Assembly (NCBI GenBank): GCA_016721735.1
Contig: JADKHM010000019.1
Location: forward strand, 62,001-126,000
Length of the DNA stretch: 64,000 nt
Direction: 5' to 3'
Origin: Flavobacterium sp.
GTDB lineage: Bacteria; Bacteroidota; Bacteroidia; Flavobacteriales; Flavobacteriaceae
Of this stretch, positions 16,366-25,926 are shown piece after piece. The position numbers and the translations under genes were made by a program. Each line of letters begins with the position of its first letter. Position 1 is the first letter of the stretch. The notes under the pieces are model-generated. The model saw nothing but the letters and a program-made list of their open reading frames with translations. It was not told the origin of the DNA and did not search any database.

Positions 16366-17013
16366 TTAAATTAATTTGTTGTTTTTAGCTTTTTGAATAG
16401 CTTCTAATTTATTGTGTACCTGCAATTTGGTGTAAATGTTTTCTACATGTTTGCGAATGGTGCCGACCGAAAGGAACAAATTTTCGGCGATGTGTTGGTA
16501 TTTCAATCCTTTGCTCAATTGTTCTAGAACTTCGACTTCTCTGGCAGTCAATTGAATTTCGTCTTCATTGTTCACATTCTCAAAATCGATTGGATTTCGA
16601 AAGAGTTTCAGGGTCTTCAGCGCAATTGATGGTGTCATCGTCGCGCCGCCGTTGAGTGTTTCAAGTATGCCTTGATGTAGATCTTTGGCATTGACTTCCT
16701 TCAGCAAATAACCATCGGCTCCAGCCTTGATTGATTTGAAAATATTCTCGTCATTGTCGAACACGGTCAACATGATAATCTTGATTTGCGGATAGCGTTG
16801 TTTTACGATTTGCGTCGCTTCAATTCCATTCATGACTGGCATTTCGATATCCATCAAAATCAAATCGACGTTATGATTTTTCTCTAGTTTATCGAGGAGA
16901 CTTTGTCCGTTGTCCGCAGAGATCTTTACACTAAAATCGTCGAAAAAGGACAGTTTTTCTTCTACCGTTTTGATTAAAAAAGAGTTATCGTCGACGATGG
17001 CTATTCTGATCAT
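16366..17013 (-). CDS. LuxR/NarL-type response regulator
   Basis: Protein of 215 aa. The receiver domain (1-120) has the acidic pair VDD, the phospho-acceptor Asp55 in LMDIEMP and the conserved lysine in YLLKEV. The C-terminal LuxR helix-turn-helix has LTAREVEVLEQLSKG and SVGTIRKHVENIYTKL. It is the last gene of an operon with two histidine kinases; the kinase stop lies 11 bp upstream. Its DNA target is probably near, and the ATACG-N8-CGTAT sites flanking the locus are candidates. Confidence 0.92.
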   Translation of the reverse strand: MIRIAIVDDNSFLIKTVEEKLSFFDDFSVKISADNGQSLLDKLEKNHNVDLILMDIEMPVMNGIEATQIVKQRYPQIKIIMLTVFDNDENIFKSIKAGADGYLLKEVNAKDLHQGILETLNGGATMTPSIALKTLKLFRNPIDFENVNNEDEIQLTAREVEVLEQLSKGLKYQHIAENLFLSVGTIRKHVENIYTKLQVHNKLEAIQKAKNNKLI

Positions 17014-17024
17014 AGTTGCTTTTA

Positions 17025-18776
17025 TTAAATTGATAAAAGTATCGAAATTGTTGTACCGCTTCCCACTTCAGATTGCATTGAGAAAAGACCGCCAATACCC
17101 TCGATACGTTTTTGCATGTTATTTAATCCGTTGCCTTTTTCTACAGTTTTCAAATCGAAACCAACGCCATTGTCACTGATTTTTACACTTACCTTACCTT
17201 CAATTTTAGTGACATCAATTGCAATTTGCGTCGGATTGGCGTATTTCAGTGCGTTGTTAATGGCTTCCTGCATGACACGATAAACATTCATTCCAAATAC
17301 GGCATTGAGTTTCAAATCATAAAGATTCTTATCGATGGTAAATTTAAAGTCGATTTCTTCCTTTGCTGCTTTTGCCTTTTCGAGGAAGTTTAAGATTCGG
17401 ATTTGCAAGTCTTCAAATGTAATTTCATTCGAATTCATTGCCCAAATCGTATCGCGCAATTCTATAATTGTTGCTTTTGCGAAGTTGCTAATGTTTTGAA
17501 GTTTGTGGTCTAATTTTTCATTTTGAATATCAAAAGCGTATTTAATATTATCAACTGAGGAAATAATAAAAGTAAGCTGTGCGCCAATATTATCGTGCAA
17601 ATCCCGAGAAATACTCAAACGTTGTTCTTGCAATTGGTTTTGATTTTCTATTTGTACAATGGCGGATTTCAATTGAAACTCTTGTACTTGTTGTCTGTTT
17701 TTTAGTTTTTGTTGGCGGTAAATCAAGTACCCAACTAAGGAGATGAAAAATGCAAAAACAGCAAGCGCAATTATTAAGTACTTTTGTTTTTGCGATTCAA
17801 CTTCCTTTTGAAGCAAAAGCTTTTCTTTTTCTTTAGTTTCGTATTTGACTTCTAATTCGGAGATTTTTGCATTGGTTTCTTTATTCAACAAGCTATCCCG
17901 ATACTGCAAGTATAATTTATAATTTTTTAGTGCTTCACCGGAATTATTTAAGACCTCATAATTCTCGGCAATTTTTTTGTAGCTAAACTGAATTAAGTCG
18001 GTATATCTAAATTTAATTGCATTTTTCAATGCCTTCTGATACCACAAAATTGCATTTTGATTTTGATTTTGTGCCGCATATAAGTCGCCGTAGTACGCAT
18101 AATTTTCCGCTATTCCACTTTGGTCATGCCGCTGAATTCTAATTGCAATTGCCTTGTCATAAAGCACTTTTGCTTCTTCAAATTTCTTCAAAATAACATA
18201 CAGTCCTGCAATATTGTTCAGACTATACGGAATTCCCACGCTGTCATTTATTTGTTCCTTCATTCGAAGTCCTTTACTGTAGAAATACAATGCAGAATCG
18301 TATTCTTGCTGCATTTCTTTTAAAACTCCATAATTATTGTAAATGCTTAACAGTGGTTTTTGAAATCGATTTTGTTCAGCGATAGATTTCCCTTTTCGCA
18401 TAAATTCTTGCGCCTTTTTGATATTGCGGGTTTTCATTCGATAGCCAACTTCACCAAACTCTAGCGCAATTTTTTCTTGAGCATTTATTTTTGAGTATAA
18501 TTCAATCGCCTTGAGCGCATATTGCAAATCCTTTTCATATTTGCCCTGAAAATAATAAACGAGACTTAAGTTACTGTAGCTTTCCGCTTCGCCCAAAATG
18601 TATTTTAATTTGTGCGCGTCTTCAGCATTCTTTAGGAAATCGTCATCTAGATGCGCGGCATTTTCGATTTTTGTTGCAAATGGCAATTTGTTCAACGAAT
18701 CTATCGATGCTTTTTGTTGCGCATTTGATAACAAAGCGAAAGAAAAAAGTAGCGCTTTAACTAGACTCTTGATCAT
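17025..18776 (-). CDS. TPR-containing sensor histidine kinase (HK1)
   Basis: Protein of 583 aa: signal-like N-terminus ending SNAQQ, TPR repeats in the periplasm (about 40-300), a coiled coil, one membrane helix (about 330-351), a HisKA_3 domain with the phospho-accepting histidine in SRDLHDNIGAQL (about 393), and a HATPase domain with NNALKYA, ISDNGVGFD and GNGLNNMQKR. This is the NarX/DesK-type kinase that pairs with LuxR-type regulators. Its start overlaps the upstream kinase stop by 4 bp. The kinase half is highly similar to the neighbouring HK2, so this is a tandem duplication. Confidence 0.92.
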   Translation of the reverse strand: MIKSLVKALLFSFALLSNAQQKASIDSLNKLPFATKIENAAHLDDDFLKNAEDAHKLKYILGEAESYSNLSLVYYFQGKYEKDLQYALKAIELYSKINAQEKIALEFGEVGYRMKTRNIKKAQEFMRKGKSIAEQNRFQKPLLSIYNNYGVLKEMQQEYDSALYFYSKGLRMKEQINDSVGIPYSLNNIAGLYVILKKFEEAKVLYDKAIAIRIQRHDQSGIAENYAYYGDLYAAQNQNQNAILWYQKALKNAIKFRYTDLIQFSYKKIAENYEVLNNSGEALKNYKLYLQYRDSLLNKETNAKISELEVKYETKEKEKLLLQKEVESQKQKYLIIALAVFAFFISLVGYLIYRQQKLKNRQQVQEFQLKSAIVQIENQNQLQEQRLSISRDLHDNIGAQLTFIISSVDNIKYAFDIQNEKLDHKLQNISNFAKATIIELRDTIWAMNSNEITFEDLQIRILNFLEKAKAAKEEIDFKFTIDKNLYDLKLNAVFGMNVYRVMQEAINNALKYANPTQIAIDVTKIEGKVSVKISDNGVGFDLKTVEKGNGLNNMQKRIEGIGGLFSMQSEVGSGTTISILLSI

Positions 18777-20710
18777 TTTTCCACGGTATTATCAGGAATT
18801 AAGAAAGATACAATTGTCCCTTCATTGACTTTAGAATCGATGTTTATGATTCCACCGATACTTTCTATTCGTTTCTCCATATTCATAATGCCGTTTCCTT
18901 TTACAGTATTTTCGAGATCGAAACCAACGCCATTATCGGAAATTTTAACCGCCAAATTGTTTTCAACTTTGTAGACTACAATTTCTATTTGTTTAGCGTT
19001 ACTGTATTTTAGGGCATTGTTTACCGCTTCCTGAATCACTCGGTAAATATTCATTCCGAAAACCGAATTTAGTCTCAGTTGATTTAATTTGTCGTCAATA
19101 GTAAATTGAAAATCGACGTCTTCCTTGGCCGTTTTTGCCTTTTCAATAAAGTTTAGGATTCTAGAACGCAAATCTTCAAATGTAATCTCATCCGAATTCA
19201 TTGCCCAAATCGTATCACGAAGTTCAATTATGGTTGATTTTGTGAAGTTGCTGATGTTTTGAAGTTTGTTGTCTAACTTCTGATTTTGGATATCAAAAGC
19301 ATATTTGATATTATCAACCGAAGAAATAATAAAAGTGAGTTGCGATCCAATATTGTCATGCAAATCTCTGGAAATCCTCAATCGCTGTTCTTGTAATTCG
19401 TTTTGTTTTTCAATTAATGCAATCGCCGATTTCAACTCGAATTCCTTTTCTTGCTGATGGATCTTTGCTTTTTGCTGACGATACAACAAATAACCAACCA
19501 ACGCAACGAAAAACACGACAATAGATAGTGCGATGAGCAAGTAATTATTGCGTCTTGATTTCGCTTCATTTTGCAACAACATGACTTTGCTTTCTGCCAA
19601 TTGTTGTTCTTTCTTTTGGGTTTCGTACAGGATTTTGAATTCTGCCAAAGCTGCTTCTTTCTTTTCCGATATGACCGCTTGATAGGTTTTTTCTTTTTCA
19701 AATTCGGCAGCAAGCGCTTCTTTCAATTTACCTTCTTTCTGGTACAAGTCGACTAGAATTTCGTAGGCGTTAATAAGATTAGGCTTTTGATTTAATTCTT
19801 TTAACAAAGAAATGCTAGCGTTCAAATGTTTTTCAGCCGCAGCATAGTCTTTTTGAAAGATGGCTAGATTTCCTAAATTGGTGTAAGTATCTGCAATTTG
19901 TTTTCTTTCTCCGACTTGCTGATCAATTTTGAGACACTCCTGAAAATAATAGGCCGCGCTGTCTAGTCTGTTTGAATACATAAAGCAATTGGCTTTATTG
20001 TCGAGGAACATCACTTTATTTCGTGGCGATTTTATTTTGTCGGAAATGGCGAGACATTCCTCATCAATAGCTAAAGCACGTTCAAAATTTCCAGACATGC
20101 CGTATACATTGGCCAAAGTATGTGATGAAATGAGATAGATATGATTGTCTTTTTCTTCTCCCAAAACCGCCAAGGCCACTTTTAGACTTTCTTTTGCAGC
20201 CTCAAGATCATTCTTTTGAAGATAAATTTGAGCTATGCAACCTTCAGCACTTGAAATACCATGCTTGCTTTTTCTCTTCTCGTATATCTTTAGTGCCTTA
20301 TACAAGCAATCAAAACCTTTGGGATAATCACCTGTGTTTTTGTAGTAATTTCCCAAACCAATGTAAGCCTTGGCTTGAATGGTGTCATATTTAGTATCGG
20401 CTATTAACGCAATAGATTTTTCGAATGCTCTTTTGGACAATTCGTAGGACGAGCTGTTTTGGTAATAAACTCCGCGCACAGTATACGCCATCGATTGATA
20501 AATATTCGATTCGTGTGCAGCCAATTTTTCTATTTGGTCGGCAAAGAACGCAATAGAATCAGGATGTGTATTCGATATATAGCTGATGTTTTTATACCAT
20601 TTGATAATCTTGATTTGGTTTGCCGTTTTGTTATTTGCGGGCTTCTCTTGCTTTGAATGACAAGCAAAAAGAAGTAAAGTAACACCAAACAAGAGCACAA
20701 ATTTTTTCAT
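18773..20710 (-). CDS. TPR-containing sensor histidine kinase (HK2)
   Basis: Protein of 645 aa with the same plan as HK1 but a longer TPR region (about 50-340). A lipobox-like LLLFACHS at the N-terminus suggests a lipid anchor in addition to the membrane helix at about 386-407, although the phenylalanine at -2 is not typical. The histidine is in SRDLHDNIGSQL (about 450), with NNALKYS, ISDNGVGFD and GNGIMNMEKR completing the ATPase domain. HK1 and HK2 share almost the whole DHp/ATPase region but differ in the TPR sensor, so two inputs may feed one regulator. Confidence 0.92.
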   Translation of the reverse strand: MKKFVLLFGVTLLLFACHSKQEKPANNKTANQIKIIKWYKNISYISNTHPDSIAFFADQIEKLAAHESNIYQSMAYTVRGVYYQNSSSYELSKRAFEKSIALIADTKYDTIQAKAYIGLGNYYKNTGDYPKGFDCLYKALKIYEKRKSKHGISSAEGCIAQIYLQKNDLEAAKESLKVALAVLGEEKDNHIYLISSHTLANVYGMSGNFERALAIDEECLAISDKIKSPRNKVMFLDNKANCFMYSNRLDSAAYYFQECLKIDQQVGERKQIADTYTNLGNLAIFQKDYAAAEKHLNASISLLKELNQKPNLINAYEILVDLYQKEGKLKEALAAEFEKEKTYQAVISEKKEAALAEFKILYETQKKEQQLAESKVMLLQNEAKSRRNNYLLIALSIVVFFVALVGYLLYRQQKAKIHQQEKEFELKSAIALIEKQNELQEQRLRISRDLHDNIGSQLTFIISSVDNIKYAFDIQNQKLDNKLQNISNFTKSTIIELRDTIWAMNSDEITFEDLRSRILNFIEKAKTAKEDVDFQFTIDDKLNQLRLNSVFGMNIYRVIQEAVNNALKYSNAKQIEIVVYKVENNLAVKISDNGVGFDLENTVKGNGIMNMEKRIESIGGIINIDSKVNEGTIVSFLIPDNTVEK

Positions 20711-20777
20711 ATCTAAGAATTACTTTCTAAAAATACAAAAAAAGGGAACACCTCAAAATAGCTAAGGATGAATAGTG

Positions 20778-21062
20778 TCATTTGAGCAAGTTGTTTTTAG
20801 AAAGCGTTTCCATGAGTTCAAAATTAAGATCAAAGATAGAAGTGCTTAGATTGGCTTTTATCGATTTGAGATTTTGATCAAGTTCATCTGCAAGTTGCAA
20901 TCTTTCTTGATATTCAATATGCTTCCGCGATATTTCGACGATGGTATCTTGCATTGATTTGATTTTGTTTTGAAAGACTTTTTGTTGTCGACGGAACTTC
21001 ATCAGCAATCGCACAACAATTGCGAGCAAGACAAGAATACAAAAACAGAGACTTACTACCAT
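20778..21062 (-). CDS. Small membrane-anchored coiled-coil protein
   Basis: Protein of 94 aa, not recognised. An N-terminal membrane helix (about 3-21, VVSLCFCILVLLAIVVRLL) is followed by basic residues and a coiled-coil-prone stretch (about 28-80). It lies between the PD40 gene and HK2 in the same direction, with short gaps (22 and 67 bp), so it may be co-transcribed with the two-component genes. Confidence 0.6.
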   Translation of the reverse strand: MVVSLCFCILVLLAIVVRLLMKFRRQQKVFQNKIKSMQDTIVEISRKHIEYQERLQLADELDQNLKSIKANLSTSIFDLNFELMETLSKNNLLK

Positions 21063-21084
21063 AGCACTCGACTTTACATTAAAC

Positions 21085-22509
21085 TTACTTTCTATTCATC
21101 AATGTTTGTTTTGGAATTCTAGCCAAATGAACTGCTGATTTTCCATCGACGTCAGTCACAAAATAGAGCATTTCATTGGTTTCGTCATAGTACGGTGCAC
21201 CGTCATATCCCGAAGAATTAATGCTACTTCCTACGTTGACGGGTTCCGACCAATTTTTCCAACTATCATCCAGACGATAACTCACATAAATATCATAACC
21301 TCCAAAACTACTAAATCCGTTGGAGCTGAACAAAAGAGTTTTGCCGTCCGACAACAATTGAGGAGAAATGTCATCATCCGCAGAATTGATCATTTTCCCC
21401 ATGTTTTGGAGCAAGCCATAAGTACCATCTTCTTTTCTATTCGTAAAATAAAAATCGGTGCCGCCTTGCGTAAAATCTGACTCCACGGCCAACAGGACTG
21501 TTTTTAAATCTGTTGTTGCGGTCAAAAAAGCCGAATCACCATAATTGGCATACGCAGTTATTATCAGTTGGCCTTTGGGTTGGTAATTGCCATTATCATG
21601 GTTAAAAAACTGATACCCTGTTTCCCCAGAAGCTTTTTTGTAGACACTTCCTCCTTTTAGGATCAGATCATTTTTGATAAAATCAACATAGTTATTAGTG
21701 CCATTTTCGCTCAGTGCGGGTTCTAATTTGGGAATTGACCATAACGCACCTGATTCCTTCTGACAAGAATAGACCAATTCCTTTTCCTCCGATTGTTGTG
21801 TAAATAGCATTTTTTCGCCACCAGGAGCCACCACAAGACTTAAGACTTGGAACGAATCTAAGATTGGGAATTTTTCTGCCGATATATTTTTGAATTGGGC
21901 ACCAACATTAATCTCTGCATCAATAGGCTGTTCTGAGTCTGAGATTCCAATGGCGTCAACTTGCTTTTGACCTGGTAGTAAAGCAAAATTAAACTCGACT
22001 TTAACAGCGACTACATTACTCACGACCGATTCTAAAATAGCGTGCTCCACACCTGGATTAAATACGTCTGGAGCTTCCTGAATCTTGCGTCTTTTTCGTT
22101 TAAAATAATAGGCGTGATCGGCAGGAATTGTTGCTTTAAATGTGGGTGTGCGATAGTCTCTCTTTCTTGCCCAAACTGTTTTGTATTTCCCATCGCCAGT
22201 ATCGACGCTGATTTTTACGACACAACCTGCATTAAGGTTTTCGAATATGGCAATTTGCTTTACACTTTGGGGTTTTTCAAATCCAACTTCAACGATTTCA
22301 TAACCGTCGAGTGCATTTTTCGGATTCCAGGCGTTGGGTGAATTTCCGGCTTGCGGAAAAACATCTGGCTTGCCTAGAATTCGTTTGATACCGTATTGCT
22401 TTCCACCCAAGTCAGACGAGTACTTGATGAGCTTACTCGCCCACTGAATTTGCTGTCCATAGAGGGAAAACGAAAGTACCAAAAATAAAATTAAAACTAT
22501 TTTTTTCAT
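21085..22509 (-). CDS. Secreted PD40-propeller protein with N-terminal discoidin-like domain
   Basis: Protein of 474 aa; the ATG at 22509 is preferred to a TTG two codons upstream. A signal peptide ends YGQQ. Residues about 25-190 contain a beta-sandwich-like region with NALDGYEIVEVGF and VKQIAIFENL, which resembles F5/8-type domains. Residues about 210-470 carry WD40-like PD40 repeats, such as LLSDGKTLLFSSNGFSSFGG and YYDETNEMLYFVTDVDG. Such propellers often join OmpA-type or T9SS proteins in Bacteroidetes, but no OmpA domain is present. First gene of the operon leading to HK2, HK1 and the regulator. Confidence 0.75.
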   Translation of the reverse strand: MKKIVLILFLVLSFSLYGQQIQWASKLIKYSSDLGGKQYGIKRILGKPDVFPQAGNSPNAWNPKNALDGYEIVEVGFEKPQSVKQIAIFENLNAGCVVKISVDTGDGKYKTVWARKRDYRTPTFKATIPADHAYYFKRKRRKIQEAPDVFNPGVEHAILESVVSNVVAVKVEFNFALLPGQKQVDAIGISDSEQPIDAEINVGAQFKNISAEKFPILDSFQVLSLVVAPGGEKMLFTQQSEEKELVYSCQKESGALWSIPKLEPALSENGTNNYVDFIKNDLILKGGSVYKKASGETGYQFFNHDNGNYQPKGQLIITAYANYGDSAFLTATTDLKTVLLAVESDFTQGGTDFYFTNRKEDGTYGLLQNMGKMINSADDDISPQLLSDGKTLLFSSNGFSSFGGYDIYVSYRLDDSWKNWSEPVNVGSSINSSGYDGAPYYDETNEMLYFVTDVDGKSAVHLARIPKQTLMNRK

Positions 22510-22524
22510 TGTCAAAAAGGCTTT

Positions 22525-22556
22525 AAAAAAAAGGCTGCCAAAACGAATTAGCAGCC
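22525..22556 (-). terminator. Terminator after the PQQ-propeller gene
   Basis: Stem GGCTGC (22533-22538) and GCAGCC (22551-22556), with a run of T on the minus strand at 22532-22525. It separates the lipoprotein-PQQ operon from the two-component operon. Confidence 0.8.
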
Positions 22557-22581
22557 TGAAACAACCAAACGTTCAACCTAT

Positions 22582-24423
22582 TTAATTGTTTACTTTTATC
22601 TTCTCTACTTTTTTGCCTTTGAAAGCAAAAATGTATTCTCCATCTGTTGTAATATCGATACCGTTACCATATTTAGGGCTTCCGCCTTTTCCTTTCGATT
22701 GCACAGAACCTTTGGTTTCACCGTTGCTCATATCGATACCGTAGATAATATTCTTGCTGTTTCTTTGATCTCTTAAGAAATAGTTATCTCCGATATGATA
22801 GAAATAGTCAACGCCTTTTATTTTATCTGAAGCATACGCTCGCGTTCCGTCTTTTTTGTTATAAGCAGCCAATCCTTTTTCAGAAAGCACCACCACTTTT
22901 TCTCCAAAATCGATTACATCAGTAGCTTTTCCGACTCTGGCATCGTTGTGTTTGACATCAAATAATTGTTTACCAGAAGCGATGTCATATCCGTAAAACT
23001 CATCTCCATCCCCAACGAAAAGCGTTTTGTTTTCTTCTAAAATGAAGTCTGTAATTCGCTTGTCAAATCGTTCTGAACGCCAAGCCACTTGACCTGTTTT
23101 ATCGTCTATACATAAAACGGAATTCTTTTGGTTTTTATAATCCCAATAAATATAAGGAACCCATTGTTTTACGGTTCCACCACCGCCGAATCCGCCAAGT
23201 GCCATAGCTGCTCCAAAACCAGCGCTTCCTGAAGTTTCTTCTAATCTAAACTCTTGTACCTGCACTTTTCCACCTACTTGAATAAGTAATTTATCTCCAG
23301 CTAAGTAAATGTTCGGCATACAAAAAGCACCTGTGATTTTTTCGGAAGCCCAAAGCAATTTTCCAGACGCCAAATCGTGTTTTTCAACATATTTAGTTCG
23401 ATCTCTTCCGCCAAGCATTACTAAATAGACCGCGTTATCAGTAAACAAAGGATCTGCTAATGTTCTGTAGATTTTAGAACGTTTACCACCGCTAAATAAT
23501 CCACCGTTGGAACCTTGCATGTCATTTTCGTAATTAGCATTCCATAATTTTTGACCTGTATTATAGTCATATACGTTCATTCCGTCTAGGTACATGAATA
23601 TCTTGTCACCTTTAATCCACAAGTCGATGATAGCGCGACGTGTCACCAATTCTTTTTCAATCGTTCCCACAAAAGTCGCATCCCAAAGAATATCGCCATT
23701 AGCAGCATTGATACGTACCAATTGGTTCTTGAAGCCAGAGAATAAAGCTCCTAACGCTGTTGGTTTAAAATTGACCATGATGATTTCGTTTCTCTTGGCA
23801 TCATACACGTATTTTCCAACGCCACCTTTAAATCGATTGGTTTCCCAAATTTTCTCTCCTGTATTGGCTTTGACTAAGATGACTGAATTTTTTTGTGAAA
23901 TTAGAAACGAATCCAACTCGTCTATATACTTTACCGTTTCCAATTCGCCTTGATCCGTTCCTTCCTCAGCTTTAGTTCCTTTTGGAATTAGATTTTGATA
24001 CAGTTCCGAGTTCCACAGTTCTTTACCAGTGGCTAAATCGAGTACAGCAACTCTATCTGTTCCCATTTTTCTTGCATCAAACAAAAATAAGTAACCCCCT
24101 TTTTCTTTCCAGATAGTGTATTGGTATTCGGAATTATTGGTTTTGTTGGTGGTGAGTTTTTTATAATCGCCGCTCCAAACTGCTTTTCCGTCTGCATTCA
24201 ATACGGAAGCCGAGTTGTCATCTGTTCCGATAATATACTGGCCATCTCCATCACAAAGTGCTAAACGTGACGCTTTGTTGTCGAATTCCGATTCCCAAAC
24301 CGTAGAGAAACTTCCTGATTTTTTACCTGCAGATTTTTTACCCAAAAGACCTCCTAATTGCGCTGAGGCTGTAAATGTTCCCATCATACAGAGGGAAAGC
24401 AATGCAATTGATGTTGTTTTCAT
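22582..24423 (-). CDS. Secreted PQQ-like beta-propeller protein
   Basis: Protein of 613 aa with a signal peptide (MKTTSIALLSLCMMG...ASAQ). It is built of PQQ-like repeats, for example LDLATGKELWNSEL, INAANGDILWDATF, ASGKLLWASEK and DDKTGQVAWRSERF. A glycine-rich loop (GFGAAMALGGFGGGG) interrupts the propeller near residue 405. Related propellers (BamB type) act as scaffolds in the envelope; no enzyme motif is visible. Last gene of an operon with three small secreted genes upstream, driven by the site-3 promoter. Confidence 0.8.
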   Translation of the reverse strand: MKTTSIALLSLCMMGTFTASAQLGGLLGKKSAGKKSGSFSTVWESEFDNKASRLALCDGDGQYIIGTDDNSASVLNADGKAVWSGDYKKLTTNKTNNSEYQYTIWKEKGGYLFLFDARKMGTDRVAVLDLATGKELWNSELYQNLIPKGTKAEEGTDQGELETVKYIDELDSFLISQKNSVILVKANTGEKIWETNRFKGGVGKYVYDAKRNEIIMVNFKPTALGALFSGFKNQLVRINAANGDILWDATFVGTIEKELVTRRAIIDLWIKGDKIFMYLDGMNVYDYNTGQKLWNANYENDMQGSNGGLFSGGKRSKIYRTLADPLFTDNAVYLVMLGGRDRTKYVEKHDLASGKLLWASEKITGAFCMPNIYLAGDKLLIQVGGKVQVQEFRLEETSGSAGFGAAMALGGFGGGGTVKQWVPYIYWDYKNQKNSVLCIDDKTGQVAWRSERFDKRITDFILEENKTLFVGDGDEFYGYDIASGKQLFDVKHNDARVGKATDVIDFGEKVVVLSEKGLAAYNKKDGTRAYASDKIKGVDYFYHIGDNYFLRDQRNSKNIIYGIDMSNGETKGSVQSKGKGGSPKYGNGIDITTDGEYIFAFKGKKVEKIKVNN

Positions 24424-24446
24424 GTTGACTGTTTTTTTGTTGAACT

Positions 24447-24818
24447 TTAAAATGTAATCGAGTAGCGAATTTTATATCGCTGTTGTTTTTGTAATTTGAA
24501 TTGAAACTTGTGATTGAGAATATAATCCGACATAAAATTGATAAAGTCGATGTTTTTGATTTCGCTATCTACTTTAAAGAAAGATGATACTTTTCCGTTT
24601 TGAACGACACCAATATCAATGGTCATAGCACCTTTTACCTCTGCATATTTCTTGTTCTTCTTCTTTAGAAATTCTTCCGATTGAAAAAGTTCATTTACTT
24701 CCTTTGTCACCACTTCTGTGATTTGTTCCTCGTCTGTGAGGACAGGTCTTTGTGCTTGAACAGTGGAAGAAAATGCTGCTATTACTAGGAGAAAAAAATA
24801 ATGTTTGATTTGGTTCAT
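24447..24818 (-). CDS. Small periplasmic protein, possibly TonB-C-like
   Basis: Protein of 123 aa with a signal peptide ending VQAQ. The C-terminal half (IDIGVVQNGKVSSFFKVDS and then FKLQKQQRYKIRYSITF) recalls the beta-strand pattern of TonB C-terminal domains, but it is short and the match is weak. It lies 10 bp downstream of a lipoprotein gene and 23 bp upstream of the PQQ protein. Confidence 0.55.
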   Translation of the reverse strand: MNQIKHYFFLLVIAAFSSTVQAQRPVLTDEEQITEVVTKEVNELFQSEEFLKKKNKKYAEVKGAMTIDIGVVQNGKVSSFFKVDSEIKNIDFINFMSDYILNHKFQFKLQKQQRYKIRYSITF

Positions 24819-24828
24819 AATGATGATA

Positions 24829-25338
24829 TTATAATCGGGTTATTTCAGAAACCACGATTTTTCCCTCTGTAATATTCTTGGTGGTTGTTCCATTGTTTCC
24901 TATAAAATTGAAAGTCCCTCTCAATTCATCTGTTGTTAAATCGCAAGTTGTAAGATCCATAGTTCCTGAATCAGAGTGAAAGTTGTCAAGCATTGGGTCT
25001 GTTCCGCCTGTTTCGTAGGTCAACCACGACTCTGTCATTGTAAATCCGCTGCGCTGTGCAGGGTAATTTCCAACAGAGGCAGGCATGTGCAATTCTAATA
25101 CTTCAACACCATCTTTCGTTGCGTAGACATCTAAATATTGTCCACCCGCAACAGGATTAGTATATAGTGTAGCTGTTGTTTCGTCCGCTGTTATCAAAAC
25201 ACCGTCGAGTTTGAATGTTGTTTTGTCAGTTGCTGATGGCGTTCCTGAATTGGAATCTTTCGAATCGCTGCTGCAAGAAAGACTAATGAAGATTAATGAA
25301 AGTACGATTGATTTTCCTAAAATGATTGTTGTTTTCAT
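24829..25338 (-). CDS. Lipoprotein, DUF6252-like
   Basis: Protein of 169 aa with a lipobox (ISLSCSSDS). The body (FKLDGVLITADETTATLY to LRGTFNFIGN) is a small beta-rich fold like that of the next gene upstream and the N-terminal half of the protein at 28770-30014. The pattern GTFNF or GTFSF before the C-terminus is common to all three. Function unknown. Second gene of the operon. Confidence 0.7.
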   Translation of the reverse strand: MKTTIILGKSIVLSLIFISLSCSSDSKDSNSGTPSATDKTTFKLDGVLITADETTATLYTNPVAGGQYLDVYATKDGVEVLELHMPASVGNYPAQRSGFTMTESWLTYETGGTDPMLDNFHSDSGTMDLTTCDLTTDELRGTFNFIGNNGTTTKNITEGKIVVSEITRL

Positions 25339-25368
25339 GACTATTTGTGTTGGTGTTTTAAGTTTAAA

Positions 25369-25893
25369 CTAGTTTACAAATACGCATCTAAACGAACCGT
25401 TTGTAACCGTTTTGGTAGCACTAGTAGCACAATTGTCGACATCTTTTCCTGTAAAAGAAAAGGTTCCTTCAATTTTTGTATTATCTATAAAAGTAACGTT
25501 CATTGTACCAGAAACATCTGAACAGCCGCCTGTACTATATGATAATCCACCTGTTGGAGGAGTATATGCAAGCACAGAATCTGAATCTGCATTTAATGTA
25601 TACGTTCCGGTGGTAGTGATCCCTAATAAGTTTATAGCGATGCTATTACTATTAATATCCGCACCAACTACTTGTATTAAAGTAAATTCTCCTGAACCTG
25701 ATCTTGAGCCACTAGCAGTAGAGATACCCGCAATTGATGTTGAGAAACTTGCTCCGTCAACAGTTGCTGTAATGTAAGATCCTGAAGGAGTTATTGGTGT
25801 TGAAGATGAACTATCGTTGTCTTTACTACATGATGATAGTACAATGGTAAAAGCGATTAAGACTAATTTTGAAATTGATTTGAAAGTTTTCAT
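25369..25893 (-). CDS. Lipoprotein, DUF6252-like
   Basis: Protein of 174 aa with a lipobox (VLSSCSKD). Body with ITATVDGASFSTS and IEGTFSFTGKDV; paralogous in form to the neighbouring 24829-25338 protein. First gene of a four-gene operon ending with the PQQ protein, with the site-3 promoter about 72 nt upstream of its ATG. Confidence 0.7.
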   Translation of the reverse strand: MKTFKSISKLVLIAFTIVLSSCSKDNDSSSSTPITPSGSYITATVDGASFSTSIAGISTASGSRSGSGEFTLIQVVGADINSNSIAINLLGITTTGTYTLNADSDSVLAYTPPTGGLSYSTGGCSDVSGTMNVTFIDNTKIEGTFSFTGKDVDNCATSATKTVTNGSFRCVFVN

Positions 25894-25926
25894 AAAATTG
25901 AGATTTGTTAGTTAAAATTTACTTTA

